The position numbers and the translations under genes were made by a program. Shown piece by piece: positions 6,365 through 15,594 of a stretch of 35,142 bases of DNA. Each line of letters begins with the position of its first letter. The stretch's first letter is position 1. Under the pieces are notes generated by a model, which saw only the letters and a program-made list of their open reading frames with translations, had not been told where the DNA came from and ran no database searches. Source of the DNA: Bacteroidota bacterium (GTDB taxonomy: Bacteria; Bacteroidota; Bacteroidia; Bacteroidales; JAAUTT01); the NCBI GenBank assembly GCA_021779665.1, contig JAJYAG010000057.1, positions 1-35,142 of the forward strand. The letters are read 5' to 3'.

Positions 6365-8680
6365 ATGGAACTGTCATCACAAAAATTCAGAAGATATATT
6401 CTGGTTTTCTGGGGGGTTATGCTAATACCCATTTTAATCTGCATCTTCTTTTATGTAGGAATTTGTGCCGGATGGTTCGGATACATGCCAACGCTCGAAG
6501 AACTCGATAACCCGGCCACAAACCTTGCGTCGGAAGTTTATTCAGCGGACGGAAAGCTCATGGGAACCTATTATGTACAGAACCGCAATGCCTGTGAATA
6601 CAATGAGTTCCCGGAACATCTGGTGAATGCGCTGGTAGCCCGTGAAGATCATCGTTTTTATAAGCACTGTGGCATCGATGCTTATGGTCTCTGCAGAGTG
6701 CTCTTCAAGACAGTTCTTTTGGGAAAGCATACTGAGGGTGGTGGAAGCACCATCACCCAACAGCTTGCCAAAAGTCTGTTTCCACGCGATACTGCTGAAT
6801 TTAAATCGAATAAGTTCAACATGGTGACTACCAAATTCAAGGAATGGATTATCGCAGTGCGGCTTGAACGAAAGTATTCCAAAGAAGAGATCATAACCCT
6901 CTATTTAAATTCAGTTGCTTTCACAAGCGATGTATATGGTATAAAAACCGCTTCGAGAGTATTTTTCAATAAGACCCCGCACGAACTGAAGCAGGAAGAG
7001 GCGGCACTGCTGGTAGGAATTCTCAAAGGTATCAGTTTGTATAATCCCAAAAGAAATCCAGAAAGGGCTTTCAACCGCCGCAACAGTGTGCTACGAACAA
7101 TGTACGAACATCAATACCTGAGTTTGGCAACGTATGATTCACTCAGAGCAATTCCATTAAACCTGAATTACAAGCCACAAACCTACAAAACAGGGTTGGC
7201 AACCTACATGCGCGAACATCTCCGTTATATAATGAGTCGGGAAATGCCCGAACGTAGCACTTACAAATCCATAACAAATTACCGCAACGATTCGGCTCAA
7301 TGGGCCGATAACCCTTTATATGGCTGGTGTGCTAAAAATCCGAGGCCTGATGGAAGCCGCTACAATCTTTACAGAGACGGACTGAAAATTTACACCACCA
7401 TTGATTCGCGCATGCAGCAATATGCCGAGGAAGCACTAAAGGACCACCTGGCAAATACTCTTCAGCCGGGATTCTTCAAGGCGAAGCAAGGACAGAAAAA
7501 GGCGCCCTTTGCAAATAACATGAGCGAGAGTTTTGTAAAGGAAAGGTTGAAAATTGCCATGCGTCAGTCGGAACGCTACCGGAACATGAAAATGGCCGGT
7601 TTTTCAGAAAAGGAAATTGAAAAGCAGTTTCTTGAGAAAACCGATATGCAAGTTTTTACCTGGAAAGGTTTTAAGGATACCACACTTTCGCCATGGGACT
7701 CTATACGACATTCGAAGTTTTTTCTCAGGGCAGGGTTTATGGCTGTTGATCCGCATAATGGATATGTCAAAGCCTATGTTGGAGGGCCCGATATCCGTTA
7801 CTTCAAATACGATGCAGTGATGCGGCAGAAACGTCAGGTAGGTTCTACCATCAAGCCATTTATTTACACCCTTGCAATCGACCAGGGAATGAGTCCTTGC
7901 AGCATGGTACTCAATTCTCCGGTTACTTTTCAGTTGTATGGCACGAAGACTTATACTCCGCAAAACGATGAGCCTACCGAATTCGACAATGAAATGGTAA
8001 CTCTCAAATGGGGACTTGCCCATTCTGTGAACAATGTTGTAGCTTCACTTTTTCAGCAGCAGCAAACGCAACCACTTATCGGGCTGCTCCGAAGTCTGGA
8101 AGTGAAGAGCGATATTCCCGAGGTGCCTTCCATTTGCCTTGGAACACCCGAACTTACCATGGCCGAGCTGGTGGGCGCCTATACCATATTTCCGGGAAAC
8201 GGAATTTTTGTAAAACCCACGATGGTAACAAAAATTGAGGATAAAAACGGAAAAATAATATCGGAATTCACATCCGAAAAAAAAGAAATAATGAGTGCCA
8301 AAACCGCATACACCATGACTCAGATGCTGCGGGAAGTAGTTACCAAAGGGACAGCTCAGCGCATCCCCAACGTTTATGGATTAAAATACGAAATCGGAGG
8401 AAAAACTGGCACCACCCAGAATCAATCCGATGGCTGGTTTGTGGGGATAACACCCGATCTCGTGGCGGCAAGCTGGGTTGGTGGCGACGAACCATCCATT
8501 CACTTCGACTATATGAGTCAGGGGCAGGGAGCATCGATGGCGCTTCCTATCTTTGCCATGTTTTTAAAGAAAGTATATGCTGATGGATCTATAAACATCA
8601 ACAGAGGAGAATTTGAGGTTCCGGAAGGTTACGAGGGGGAGATGGATTGTGAAAATGCCTGGGTTGAGGAAGAGTTTTAG
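6365..8680 (+). CDS. Class A penicillin-binding protein (bifunctional transglycosylase/transpeptidase, PBP1A type)
   Basis: A 771-residue inner-membrane enzyme that polymerises lipid II and cross-links peptidoglycan. One transmembrane anchor spans about residues 10-35. The GT51 glycosyltransferase domain shows AREDHRFYKHCGID with catalytic Glu94, and GGSTITQQLAKSLF. The transpeptidase has all three motifs: S-x-x-K at Ser494-Lys497 (QVGSTIKPF), S-x-N at 554-556 (HSVNN), and KTG at 680-682 (GGKTGTTQNQSDGWFVG). Length is usual for Bacteroidota PBP1A. It follows the clan CD-like lipoprotein by four bases, suggesting linked envelope work. A weak hairpin, TGTTAC (8685-8690) with GTAACA (8701-8706), lies just after the stop. 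Confidence 0.93.
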   Translation: MELSSQKFRRYILVFWGVMLIPILICIFFYVGICAGWFGYMPTLEELDNPATNLASEVYSADGKLMGTYYVQNRNACEYNEFPEHLVNALVAREDHRFYKHCGIDAYGLCRVLFKTVLLGKHTEGGGSTITQQLAKSLFPRDTAEFKSNKFNMVTTKFKEWIIAVRLERKYSKEEIITLYLNSVAFTSDVYGIKTASRVFFNKTPHELKQEEAALLVGILKGISLYNPKRNPERAFNRRNSVLRTMYEHQYLSLATYDSLRAIPLNLNYKPQTYKTGLATYMREHLRYIMSREMPERSTYKSITNYRNDSAQWADNPLYGWCAKNPRPDGSRYNLYRDGLKIYTTIDSRMQQYAEEALKDHLANTLQPGFFKAKQGQKKAPFANNMSESFVKERLKIAMRQSERYRNMKMAGFSEKEIEKQFLEKTDMQVFTWKGFKDTTLSPWDSIRHSKFFLRAGFMAVDPHNGYVKAYVGGPDIRYFKYDAVMRQKRQVGSTIKPFIYTLAIDQGMSPCSMVLNSPVTFQLYGTKTYTPQNDEPTEFDNEMVTLKWGLAHSVNNVVASLFQQQQTQPLIGLLRSLEVKSDIPEVPSICLGTPELTMAELVGAYTIFPGNGIFVKPTMVTKIEDKNGKIISEFTSEKKEIMSAKTAYTMTQMLREVVTKGTAQRIPNVYGLKYEIGGKTGTTQNQSDGWFVGITPDLVAASWVGGDEPSIHFDYMSQGQGASMALPIFAMFLKKVYADGSININRGEFEVPEGYEGEMDCENAWVEEEF

Positions 8681-8739
8681 GGAATGTTACTTGCAATCAG
8701 GTAACACCCCCGACTTTTGCTCTTATAATTGTTCAGTCT

Positions 8740-9957
8740 CTATCTTCTTTTTATTCCAATATCAGGAAGGAATACAGTAATTATGCCGATAAGTGGCAAA
8801 AACGCACAAACATGATATACATAATCGATACTTGTTTTGTCAGCCAGAATGCCGAGCAAGGCCGATCCCAAGCCTCCCATTCCAAAGGCAAAACCGAAGA
8901 ATAAGCCTGAAATCATACCAATTTTGCCGGGAATCAGTTCCTGGGCATATACCAGAATTGCCGAAAATGCGGAGGCAAGTATCACCCCGATTAAAATACT
9001 GAGTACGGTGGTCCAGAACAGGTTCGCATATGGCAACAAGAGTGTGAAAGGCGCAACACCCAGAATGGAAAACCAGATGACATACTTCCTGCCAATGCGG
9101 TCACCTATGGGCCCTCCCATGAAAGTACCCGCAGCAGCGGCAAACAAAAACAGGAAAAGATGCATCTGTGACGATTGTACCGATACATTGAATTTATGCA
9201 TGAGGTAAAAAGTAAAATAACTGGTGATAGATGCCAGATAAAAATATTTCGAAAAAATTAATACCAGCAGTATAACAACCGACCAGGCAACTTTTCTTTT
9301 CGACAAACCATGAGAGGCTACAGAAGACACTTTCCTGCGTGTCTTGTTTATATGATGGGTATACCACTTTCCAACATTCACCAGCACAATAATGGCAAGC
9401 AATGCAAGAACTGAAAACCAAAGAATGCTGGATTGTCCAAAGGGAACAATGATCATAGCCGCCAGTATAGGTCCTAACGATCCTCCCAGATTACCTCCCA
9501 CCTGGAAAATTGATTGAGCGAGACCGCGTCGGCCACCCGAAGCCATGTAGGCAACTTTGGATGCTTCGGGGTGAAATACCGATGAGCCTGTTCCAATAAT
9601 AGCCACCGAAACCAGAAGCATAGCATAATTGGTTGCGTACGACAACAAAATCAGTCCGGCAAGTGTAAATCCCATTCCCATGGCAAGGGAAAATGGCTGC
9701 GGCTTACGATCGGTGTACAAACCAATGAGCGGCTGAAACAAAGAAGCTGTTAACTGGAATACCAGGGTAATGACACCTATTTGTGAAAAGCTGAGATGAT
9801 ACGAATCCTTAACAATTGGATATATCGAAGGAATCAGCGACTGAATGGTATCGTTCAAAAGATGGGAGAAACTTATGGTTATTAAAATTGAAAAAACAGT
9901 TTTCCCTGCTATATCCCGGGCCAAAGTCGCCGAAGTTTGATCTTCCTGATTTTGCAT
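8740..9957 (-). CDS. MFS transporter, fosmidomycin-resistance (Fsr) type
   Basis: A 405-residue major facilitator protein with about 12 membrane segments. The segment SFSHLLNDTIQSLIPSIYP near the N-terminus and LTLVFQLTASLFQPLIGLYTDR-like loop features are typical of the Fsr/FosR subfamily, which exports fosmidomycin and probably other small molecules; IGDRIGRK marks the mid-protein MFS signature. An upstream in-frame GTG at 9987 would add ten residues, but it overlaps the TATTTTTG promoter box at 9977-9984, so the ATG at 9955-9957 was chosen. It is convergent with the penicillin-binding protein gene, 59 bases away. The natural substrate is unknown. Confidence 0.87.
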   Translation of the reverse strand: MQNQEDQTSATLARDIAGKTVFSILITISFSHLLNDTIQSLIPSIYPIVKDSYHLSFSQIGVITLVFQLTASLFQPLIGLYTDRKPQPFSLAMGMGFTLAGLILLSYATNYAMLLVSVAIIGTGSSVFHPEASKVAYMASGGRRGLAQSIFQVGGNLGGSLGPILAAMIIVPFGQSSILWFSVLALLAIIVLVNVGKWYTHHINKTRRKVSSVASHGLSKRKVAWSVVILLVLIFSKYFYLASITSYFTFYLMHKFNVSVQSSQMHLFLFLFAAAAGTFMGGPIGDRIGRKYVIWFSILGVAPFTLLLPYANLFWTTVLSILIGVILASAFSAILVYAQELIPGKIGMISGLFFGFAFGMGGLGSALLGILADKTSIDYVYHVCAFLPLIGIITVFLPDIGIKRR

Positions 9958-9976
9958 ATCTTTTAAAATAAATTTC

Positions 9977-9984
9977 CAAAAATA
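9977..9984 (-). promoter_or_regulatory. Putative -7 box of the Fsr-type transporter
   Basis: The minus strand reads TATTTTTG, matching TAnnTTTG, 19 bases before the chosen ATG. It rules against the upstream GTG as translation start. No good -33 TTG seen. Confidence 0.45.
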
Positions 9985-10090
9985 CACAACAATCCTTCAT
10001 TGTGAGAAATGAAAAAGCTAAATATCTATAACTAAGAATAACTGATTAAAAATCAATTTTAAATTTCATCAGGCACATCCGGAATCTGAT

Positions 10091-10098
10091 TATCTTTG
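10091..10098 (+). promoter_or_regulatory. Putative -7 box of the ABC-F gene
   Basis: TATCTTTG matches the Bacteroidota -7 consensus and sits 20 bases before the ATG at 10119. The same 8-mer occurs before the fumarase gene. Confidence 0.55.
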
Positions 10099-10118
10099 CG
10101 CCTCATTAAAAAAACAGG

Positions 10119-11756
10119 ATGATTTCAGTTGACGGGTTAACAGTAGAGTTTGGAGGAACCACCTTATTTAAAGATATATCGTTTGCTATAAACGAAAAAG
10201 ATCGCATCGCCATGATGGGCAAGAACGGAGCAGGAAAATCCACCCTGCTTAAAATATTGGCAGGAGTGCGCAACCCATCGGCCGGAAAGGTCTCCGCGCC
10301 TAAAGATGCAGTTATTGCTTATTTGCCGCAGCACCTGATGACCGACGATAAACGCACAGTTTTCGAAGAAGCCGCCCAGGCGTTTGCACATATTTTTGAG
10401 ATGCAGCACCAGATTGACGCCATGAATGCCGAACTGGCATCACGCACCGATTATGAGTCGGAAAGCTATTATAGTCTAATTGAGCAGGTTTCAGCGTTAA
10501 GCGAGAAGTTTTATGCAATAGAGGAAATTAATTACGATGCAGAAGTTGAAAAGATATTGATCGGACTGGGTTTTCTTCGCTCCGACTTTACCCGCCCAAC
10601 CAGTGAATTCAGCGGCGGATGGCGAATGCGGATTGAGCTGGCAAAAATCCTGCTTCAAAAGCCCGACCTTATTCTGTTAGATGAGCCCACGAACCACATG
10701 GATATCGAATCGATCCAGTGGCTTGAAGAGTTTCTGATTAACAACGCCAAGGCTGTAATGGTGATTTCGCACGACAGGGCTTTTGTCGATAATATCACAA
10801 CACGAACCATCGAAATTACAATGGGGCGTATTTACGATTACAAAGTAAATTACACCACTTTCCTGCAACTCAGCAAGGAACGCCGCGAACAGCAGCAGAA
10901 GCAGGCCGAAGAGCAGCAGAAGATGATTGCCGATAACCAGGACTTTATCGAACGCTTCAAGGGCACATATTCCAAAACCAACCAGGTGCAGTCGCGCGTG
11001 CGAATGCTCGAAAAGCTGGAGCTGATTGAGGTAGACGAAGAAGACACTTCCGCTCTTAGGTTAAAATTTCCGCCTTCACCACGTTCAGGTAATTATCCTG
11101 TAACAGTTGAAAATCTTACAAAGAAATATGGTCCTCATTTAGTGTTTGCAAATGCCACGCTTACCATTGAGCGTGGTGAAAGGGTTGCATTTGTTGGAAA
11201 AAACGGCGAAGGGAAGTCGACCCTGATCAAAAGCATTATGAACGAGATTGACTTTGAAGGCAATCTCACGCTGGGTCATAACGTAAAAATTGGCTACTTT
11301 GCCCAGAACCAGGCATCGTTGCTGGATGAGGAGCAAACCATTTTTACGACAATTGACGATGTTGCCAAGGGAGAAATCCGCACCAAAATAAAAGATATTC
11401 TGGGTGCTTTTATGTTCGGAGGAGACAGCATCACCAAAAAAGTGAAAGTACTTTCAGGAGGAGAGCGCACCCGTCTGTCCATGATTAAGCTCCTGCTCGA
11501 ACCTGTGAACCTGCTTATCCTCGATGAGCCAACCAATCACCTCGACCTCAAAACCAAAGACATTCTGAAGAGTGCGCTGCAGGATTTCGATGGCACGCTC
11601 ATTCTTGTGTCGCACGACAGGGATTTTCTATCCGGACTTGTAAATAAAGTTTACGAATTTGGCAACAAACGTGTAAAGGAACATCTGGGCGATGTTCAGA
11701 GCTTTCTGGAAAAGAAAAAACTGGAAACGTTGCGAGAACTGGAACGGAAAAATTGA
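10119..11756 (+). CDS. ABC-F family ATPase (ribosome-associated translation factor type)
   Basis: A 545-residue protein with two ABC nucleotide-binding domains and no membrane segments. The first has Walker A GKNGAGKST at 34-42, signature FSGGWRMRIELA and Walker B DLILLDEPTNHMD (Asp188/Glu189). The second has Walker A GKNGEGKST from residue 360, signature LSGGERTRLS and LLILDEPTNHLD. The Glu-rich linker between them (KERREQQQKQAEEQQK, then FKGTYSKTNQVQSRVRMLEK) is the ABC-F P-site tRNA interaction motif region. ABC-F proteins act on the ribosome E site in translation control or antibiotic protection; which role applies here is not visible. Single gene with its own promoter box. Confidence 0.92.
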   Translation: MISVDGLTVEFGGTTLFKDISFAINEKDRIAMMGKNGAGKSTLLKILAGVRNPSAGKVSAPKDAVIAYLPQHLMTDDKRTVFEEAAQAFAHIFEMQHQIDAMNAELASRTDYESESYYSLIEQVSALSEKFYAIEEINYDAEVEKILIGLGFLRSDFTRPTSEFSGGWRMRIELAKILLQKPDLILLDEPTNHMDIESIQWLEEFLINNAKAVMVISHDRAFVDNITTRTIEITMGRIYDYKVNYTTFLQLSKERREQQQKQAEEQQKMIADNQDFIERFKGTYSKTNQVQSRVRMLEKLELIEVDEEDTSALRLKFPPSPRSGNYPVTVENLTKKYGPHLVFANATLTIERGERVAFVGKNGEGKSTLIKSIMNEIDFEGNLTLGHNVKIGYFAQNQASLLDEEQTIFTTIDDVAKGEIRTKIKDILGAFMFGGDSITKKVKVLSGGERTRLSMIKLLLEPVNLLILDEPTNHLDLKTKDILKSALQDFDGTLILVSHDRDFLSGLVNKVYEFGNKRVKEHLGDVQSFLEKKKLETLRELERKN

Positions 11757-11885
11757 GAATGAAGTAGGGAGTATTTAGTACTGAGTATTTAGACAATCTT
11801 TAGGAGACAACCAGTTTACATTTTACTTCAAACTTCATCCTTCATACTTTCTTCTGTTCCTAAATTCACACCACTATAAAATTAT

Positions 11886-11893
11886 TATCTTTG
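11886..11893 (+). promoter_or_regulatory. Putative -7 box of the fumarase gene
   Basis: TATCTTTG, 19 bases before the fumarase ATG at 11913, matches TAnnTTTG. The upstream gap 11757-11885 also carries a short direct duplication of GAGTATTTAG; no other signal was recognised. Confidence 0.55.
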
Positions 11894-11912
11894 CCGCTTA
11901 AATTTTAGCTAT

Positions 11913-13541
11913 ATGGCAACACCATCATTTTATTATCAAGAACCTTTTCCACTGGGAGAAGATAAAACAGAATATTATCTTTTAACAAAAGATCACGTTT
12001 CCGTTGCACAGTTCGAAGGCAAGGAAATTTTAAAAGTAGAAGCCGATGGATTAACAAAAATGGCGAATGCCGCTTTTCGCGATGTGTCGTTTTTGCTTCG
12101 TCCTGCTCACCAGGAGCAGGTGGCTGCTGTGCTGAACGATCCCGAAGCCAGCGAAAATGACAAATATGTTGCACTCACCATGCTCCGCAATGCCGAAGTG
12201 GCTGCAAAAGGTCAGCTTCCATTTTGCCAGGATACGGGCACTGCCACCATTGTTGGCAAAAAAGGTCAGCAGGTTTGGACGGAAGGAAACGACGAAGAAG
12301 CACTTTCGAAAGGGGTTTACAAAACCTACACCGAAGAGAACCTCCGCTACTCGCAAACTGTAGCGCTCGACATGTACACCGAAAAAAATACCGGAACCAA
12401 CCTTCCCGCTCAAATCGACCTGTACGCAACAAAAGGCGCTGAATACAAATTTTTGTGCGTAACAAAAGGAGGCGGATCTGGAAATAAAACTTATTTATAT
12501 CAGGAAACCAAAGCCCTTCTCAATCCAAAAAGCCTGGAAACCTTTTTGGTAGAAAAGATGAAATCGCTCGGTACTGCCGCTTGTCCTCCTTATCACATTG
12601 CTTTTGTAATCGGCGGAACTTCTGCCGAAGCTTGTCTGAAGACCGTTAAACTCGCTTCTACCAAATATCTCGACACTCTGCCAACTCAAGGAAACGAGCA
12701 CGGCGTTGCTTTCCGCGATGTGGAACTCGAAAAGAAAATCTTGAGAGCAGCCCAGGAAATTGGCTTAGGTGCCCAGTTTGGCGGTAAATATTTTGCTTAC
12801 GATGTGCGGATTATCCGCTTACCTCGTCATGGGGCTTCCTGCCCGGTAGGTATGGGGGTTTCGTGCTCAGCCGACCGTAACATCAAAGCTAAGATCAATA
12901 AGGATGGTATCTGGATTGAAAAGCTTGAGCAAAATCCTGGCCGTCTGATTCCCGAGTACCTGCGCGAAGCCGGAGAAGGCGATGCTGTGAAAATCGACCT
13001 AAACCGCCCGATGAAGGAAATTCTTGCAGAGTTGACCAAATACCCTGTGGCGACCCGTCTTTCGTTAAACGGAACCATCATCGTGGGCCGCGACATTGCT
13101 CACGCCAAGCTGAAAGAAAGACTCGATAAAGGCGAAGGAATGCCTCAGTATCTGAAAGATCACCCGATTTACTATGCTGGTCCCGCTAAAACCCCAACAG
13201 GAATGGCATCAGGCTCATTTGGTCCGACAACTGCAGGTCGTATGGACTCGTACGTGGAAGAATTCCAGGCGAATGGAGGAAGCATGATTATGCTTGCAAA
13301 AGGTAACCGTAGTCAGGCTGTGACCGATGCATGCAAGAAATATGGCGGTTTTTACCTGGGAAGCATTGGCGGCCCTGCTGCAATCCTGGCCCAGGACAAC
13401 ATCAAAAAAGTAGAAGTACTCGAATATCCCGAACTCGGCATGGAAGCCATCTGGAAAATCGAGGTTGTGGATTTCCCTGCTTTCATTCTTGTGGATGATA
13501 AAGGAAACGATTTCTTCAAGCAATTGAAGCCCAGAGGATAG
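11913..13541 (+). CDS. Class I (iron-sulfur) fumarate hydratase
   Basis: A 542-residue enzyme interconverting fumarate and (S)-malate with a [4Fe-4S] cluster that acts as Lewis acid. The expected cluster cysteines are present: Cys105 in FCQDTGTAT, Cys224 in [10 protein letters not shown] and Cys318 in GVSCSADRN, the same spacing as E. coli FumA/FumB. Other family blocks are [15 protein letters not shown] and the C-terminal [19 protein letters not shown] region. Length is normal for the one-chain class I form. In this organism it probably works in the reductive (or oxidative) TCA branch feeding succinate, which the mutAB enzyme at 30970-34982 can use. Followed by a clear terminator at 13559-13596. 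The oxygen-sensitive class fits an anaerobic life style. Confidence 0.95.
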   Translation: MATPSFYYQEPFPLGEDKTEYYLLTKDHVSVAQFEGKEILKVEADGLTKMANAAFRDVSFLLRPAHQEQVAAVLNDPEASENDKYVALTMLRNAEVAAKGQLPFCQDTGTATIVGKKGQQVWTEGNDEEALSKGVYKTYTEENLRYSQTVALDMYTEKNTGTNLPAQIDLYATKGAEYKFLCVTKGGGSGNKTYLYQETKALLNPKSLETFLVEKMKSLGTAACPPYHIAFVIGGTSAEACLKTVKLASTKYLDTLPTQGNEHGVAFRDVELEKKILRAAQEIGLGAQFGGKYFAYDVRIIRLPRHGASCPVGMGVSCSADRNIKAKINKDGIWIEKLEQNPGRLIPEYLREAGEGDAVKIDLNRPMKEILAELTKYPVATRLSLNGTIIVGRDIAHAKLKERLDKGEGMPQYLKDHPIYYAGPAKTPTGMASGSFGPTTAGRMDSYVEEFQANGGSMIMLAKGNRSQAVTDACKKYGGFYLGSIGGPAAILAQDNIKKVEVLEYPELGMEAIWKIEVVDFPAFILVDDKGNDFFKQLKPRG

Positions 13542-13558
13542 TTTTTCTTTTATGATAT

Positions 13559-13596
13559 AAAAAATGCCAGGTGGTGAAAGCTGCCTGGCATTTTTT
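13559..13596. terminator. Intrinsic terminator after the fumarase gene
   Basis: A perfect 13-base stem, AAAAAATGCCAGG (13559-13571) with CCTGGCATTTTTT (13584-13596), loop of 12 bases and a T-run on the plus strand. Confidence 0.9.
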
Positions 13597-13664
13597 GTTT
13601 CATTCAGCTCAATAGCAGTTTAACAGGTAAAAGCCTATTTCACCTATAATTCTTCAATCTTTTG

Positions 13665-13672
13665 TATATTTG
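13665..13672 (+). promoter_or_regulatory. Possible -7 box overlapping the GNAT-like gene start
   Basis: TATATTTG matches TAnnTTTG but ends only three bases before the ATG at 13676, so its start of transcription would fall at or inside the first codons. Either the mRNA is leaderless, translation starts later, or the match is chance. Confidence 0.3.
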
Positions 13673-13675
13673 TAT

Positions 13676-14206
13676 ATGACAAAAGGAGATATATACAAGC
13701 TTGATTTTCGGATTGATAAGCTGACAGACTCGATACTAAATACTATTAGTGGAGATAGTTTTCAGACAGAAATCTCTTTGTTGAATAAATCTGATTTAAA
13801 GACAACTACAAAGAAAAAAGGATGGTCGTTCGATTGGACGCGGGAGTATAATCTACCTGATAGAGAAGTATATAAACTGACAATTAATGATAACTCAGAT
13901 ATTATTCAGGGGTTAATAAGTTTTACTGTAAAGACTGATCATGTTTATATGTTTCTTCTCGAGAGCGCTCCATTTAATCTTGGTAAAAACAAGTTGTATG
14001 AAGGAGTTCCAGGAAATCTGGTAGCGTATGCTTGTAAAGTTTCGTTTCAAAGAGGAGGAGAAGGATTTGTCGCATTTGAATCAAAAACAAAACTGATCGA
14101 TCATTATAAAGAAACGTTGGGAGCATATCATTTTGGTGGACAATTGATGGTAATTGACACGATTGCAGCTAAAAAATTAGTAGAAAAATATTTTAAACCT
14201 AAGTAA
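13676..14206 (+). CDS. GNAT-like N-acetyltransferase family protein
   Basis: A 176-residue protein (start MTKGDIYKLDF). The C-terminal half resembles a GNAT core: strands around DIIQGLISFTV and YMFLLESAPFN, then GNLVAYACKVSFQRGGEGFV with a helix region KTKLIDHYKETLGAYHFGG. GNAT proteins transfer acyl groups from acyl-CoA; the substrate here is unknown. An in-frame TTG at 13670 would add two residues, but the ATG is preferred. The gene is visibly more AT-rich than its neighbours, and a 49-codon gene starts two bases after its stop. The pair looks like a mobile accessory module, possibly of toxin-antitoxin type, but that is only inference. Confidence 0.6.
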   Translation: MTKGDIYKLDFRIDKLTDSILNTISGDSFQTEISLLNKSDLKTTTKKKGWSFDWTREYNLPDREVYKLTINDNSDIIQGLISFTVKTDHVYMFLLESAPFNLGKNKLYEGVPGNLVAYACKVSFQRGGEGFVAFESKTKLIDHYKETLGAYHFGGQLMVIDTIAAKKLVEKYFKPK

Positions 14207-14207
14207 C

Positions 14208-14357
14208 ATGGGATTTATAAAAGAACCGGAAGGTGTTGATTTTGTCATTCAAAGTAAACCCCTGACTGACAAGCAAGAGAGAGAACTTAGCGAATTTATT
14301 GCTAAGAGAAAACTCGAACTCAAAAAGAAGACCAAAAAAGCAAATACATTTCAATAG
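14208..14357 (+). CDS. Small charged protein (49 aa) paired with the GNAT-like gene
   Basis: The ATG at 14208 follows the GNAT-like stop (TAA 14204-14206) by one base and the frame runs to TAG at 14355-14357. The protein begins MGFIKEPEGVDFVIQSKPLT and then has a lysine/glutamate-rich helix with ELSEFIAKRKLELKKK. No signal peptide or membrane segment. The tight spacing and shared AT-richness tie it to the GNAT-like gene as a two-gene unit. The short N-terminal strand plus long basic helix would suit a partner or DNA/RNA-contacting protein. Function not recognised. Confidence 0.65.
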   Translation: MGFIKEPEGVDFVIQSKPLTDKQERELSEFIAKRKLELKKKTKKANTFQ

Positions 14358-14423
14358 TATCTTTATGGCAGAGTTTGGTCATTATCTAAGGCAATATTCT
14401 TATTGAACTTATACTTTTAACAA

Positions 14424-14457
14424 AAAATGCCAGGCTGTAATCTCAGTCTGGCATTTT
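14424..14457. terminator. Bidirectional terminator between the small gene and the zinc-ribbon gene
   Basis: Stem AAAATGCCAGGCTG (14424-14437) with CAGTCTGGCATTTT (14444-14457), 14 pairs including one G-T, loop TAATCT; A-run on one side and T-run on the other serve both convergent transcripts. Its TGCCAGG core is the same as in the fumarase terminator at 13559. Confidence 0.85.
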
Positions 14458-14475
14458 GTTCTGAATTAGATCCTG

Positions 14476-15582
14476 CTATTTTTTCAACTGCACAATTAAC
14501 AGAATAACTGCAATCACAATCAAAATCACCAATATAATCTTAAACACGCTTACAGGGTATTCGCCCTGAACTTCGCCGGTACGGCCATTCACCATGTACC
14601 GGAAGGGTTTTGAATTGTAGCGGTAAGCGCTGATCCAGATGGGTAGCAGAATGTGTTTAAAAGTCAGGTTTGAGTAAACCGTCTGTTTTGAAGAAATGCG
14701 CTGGTGATCGCCTCCGATATCCTGACAGATAAGTTGTTCAATTTCTTCGTCCATGCGGATTTTCGCAAGGCCAAGTCCGTCCTTCAGATCTATCTGGTAG
14801 CATTCCGTGCGAAAGCCGCTGATGTAGGCCTCATCAAAAGGCACCATGCTATTCAGGTCCCAGGGTTCGAGCTTTTCGGTTTTTGCCCGGGGCAGGGAAT
14901 TACTGGCTATTACAAGCACATCGTTAAAGAAGTGAAAAATATTTCCGGAAACATGTGTCCACCGGGTACGGGTCTCCGGGCGTTGGCGGGTTAACGTTTT
15001 GCCGTTTTCGGTAGTTGTGTACGAAACCATTACCGTGTAATCATCGCCACGCTCACCCATGTAGTCCGAGCTGGTGTCAGAGTCGTATGTCCAGTAAGGA
15101 ATGTAAAGTCCGGAGAATTTTTCGTTTGCCTGTACTTTCTTTTTAAAACCAAAGGGTGCCCACCAGACATTATCCAGCCATTTTACATAAGCCGTTTCGG
15201 CCGATTTCTTATCGACCTTGAAAGGAAGAATACCTTTCGGTTTGAAGACTTTATTGATAGATGCATCCTTAATCACTATCGGACTTCCGCAGAAGGCGCA
15301 GAAATTACTTACAACATTAGGGTCGAAAGTAGTCTGTGCACTGCATGAATTGCACTTTACAGTTTGAATTTCGATGGTGGGAGTCGATTCGCTCAGGTTA
15401 CCAAGGTAAGCTTCAAGATCGAGCTCCTTTATTTCTTCATCTTTTACCTGTATCTCATTTAAGGTACCGCAGTATTCACACACAAGACTGTTCTTGCCCG
15501 GGGCATAAACCTGCTTTGCTCCGCAGTTCTTACAGATAAGTTCCTGTTGGTGGGTGTGTTCTGCTATATTTTCTTCGTTCAT
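14476..15582 (-). CDS. Double zinc-ribbon membrane protein, partner of the SPFH protein
   Basis: A 368-residue protein. Two zinc ribbons of the form CxxC-x14-CxxC stand at Cys17/20/35/38 and Cys77/80/95/98. A middle domain rich in aromatic residues follows (PFKVDKKSAETAYVKWLDNVWWAPFGF, YIPYWTYDSDT split over residues about 125-180), and one C-terminal membrane segment, ILVILIVIAVILLIVQL, ends the chain, so the ribbons should face the cytoplasm. It starts 12 bases after the SPFH gene. The arrangement recalls B. subtilis ydjG-ydjI, where a zinc-ribbon membrane protein and an SPFH-like protein act with PspA in envelope stress. Automatic annotations sometimes call such proteins primosomal or TFIIB-type from the ribbons alone; nothing else supports that. 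Confidence 0.75.
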   Translation of the reverse strand: MNEENIAEHTHQQELICKNCGAKQVYAPGKNSLVCEYCGTLNEIQVKDEEIKELDLEAYLGNLSESTPTIEIQTVKCNSCSAQTTFDPNVVSNFCAFCGSPIVIKDASINKVFKPKGILPFKVDKKSAETAYVKWLDNVWWAPFGFKKKVQANEKFSGLYIPYWTYDSDTSSDYMGERGDDYTVMVSYTTTENGKTLTRQRPETRTRWTHVSGNIFHFFNDVLVIASNSLPRAKTEKLEPWDLNSMVPFDEAYISGFRTECYQIDLKDGLGLAKIRMDEEIEQLICQDIGGDHQRISSKQTVYSNLTFKHILLPIWISAYRYNSKPFRYMVNGRTGEVQGEYPVSVFKIILVILIVIAVILLIVQLKK

Positions 15583-15594
15583 TGCTTGGGAGCT

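Noticed and set aside
9958-9987. GTG at 9987 as the start of the Fsr-type transporter
   Set aside because: It lies in the probable promoter box TATTTTTG; the ATG at 9957 is preferred.
14476-15582. Annotation as a primosomal or transcription-factor protein because of the zinc ribbons
   Set aside because: There is no helicase or nuclease core; the C-terminal membrane segment and SPFH partner point elsewhere.
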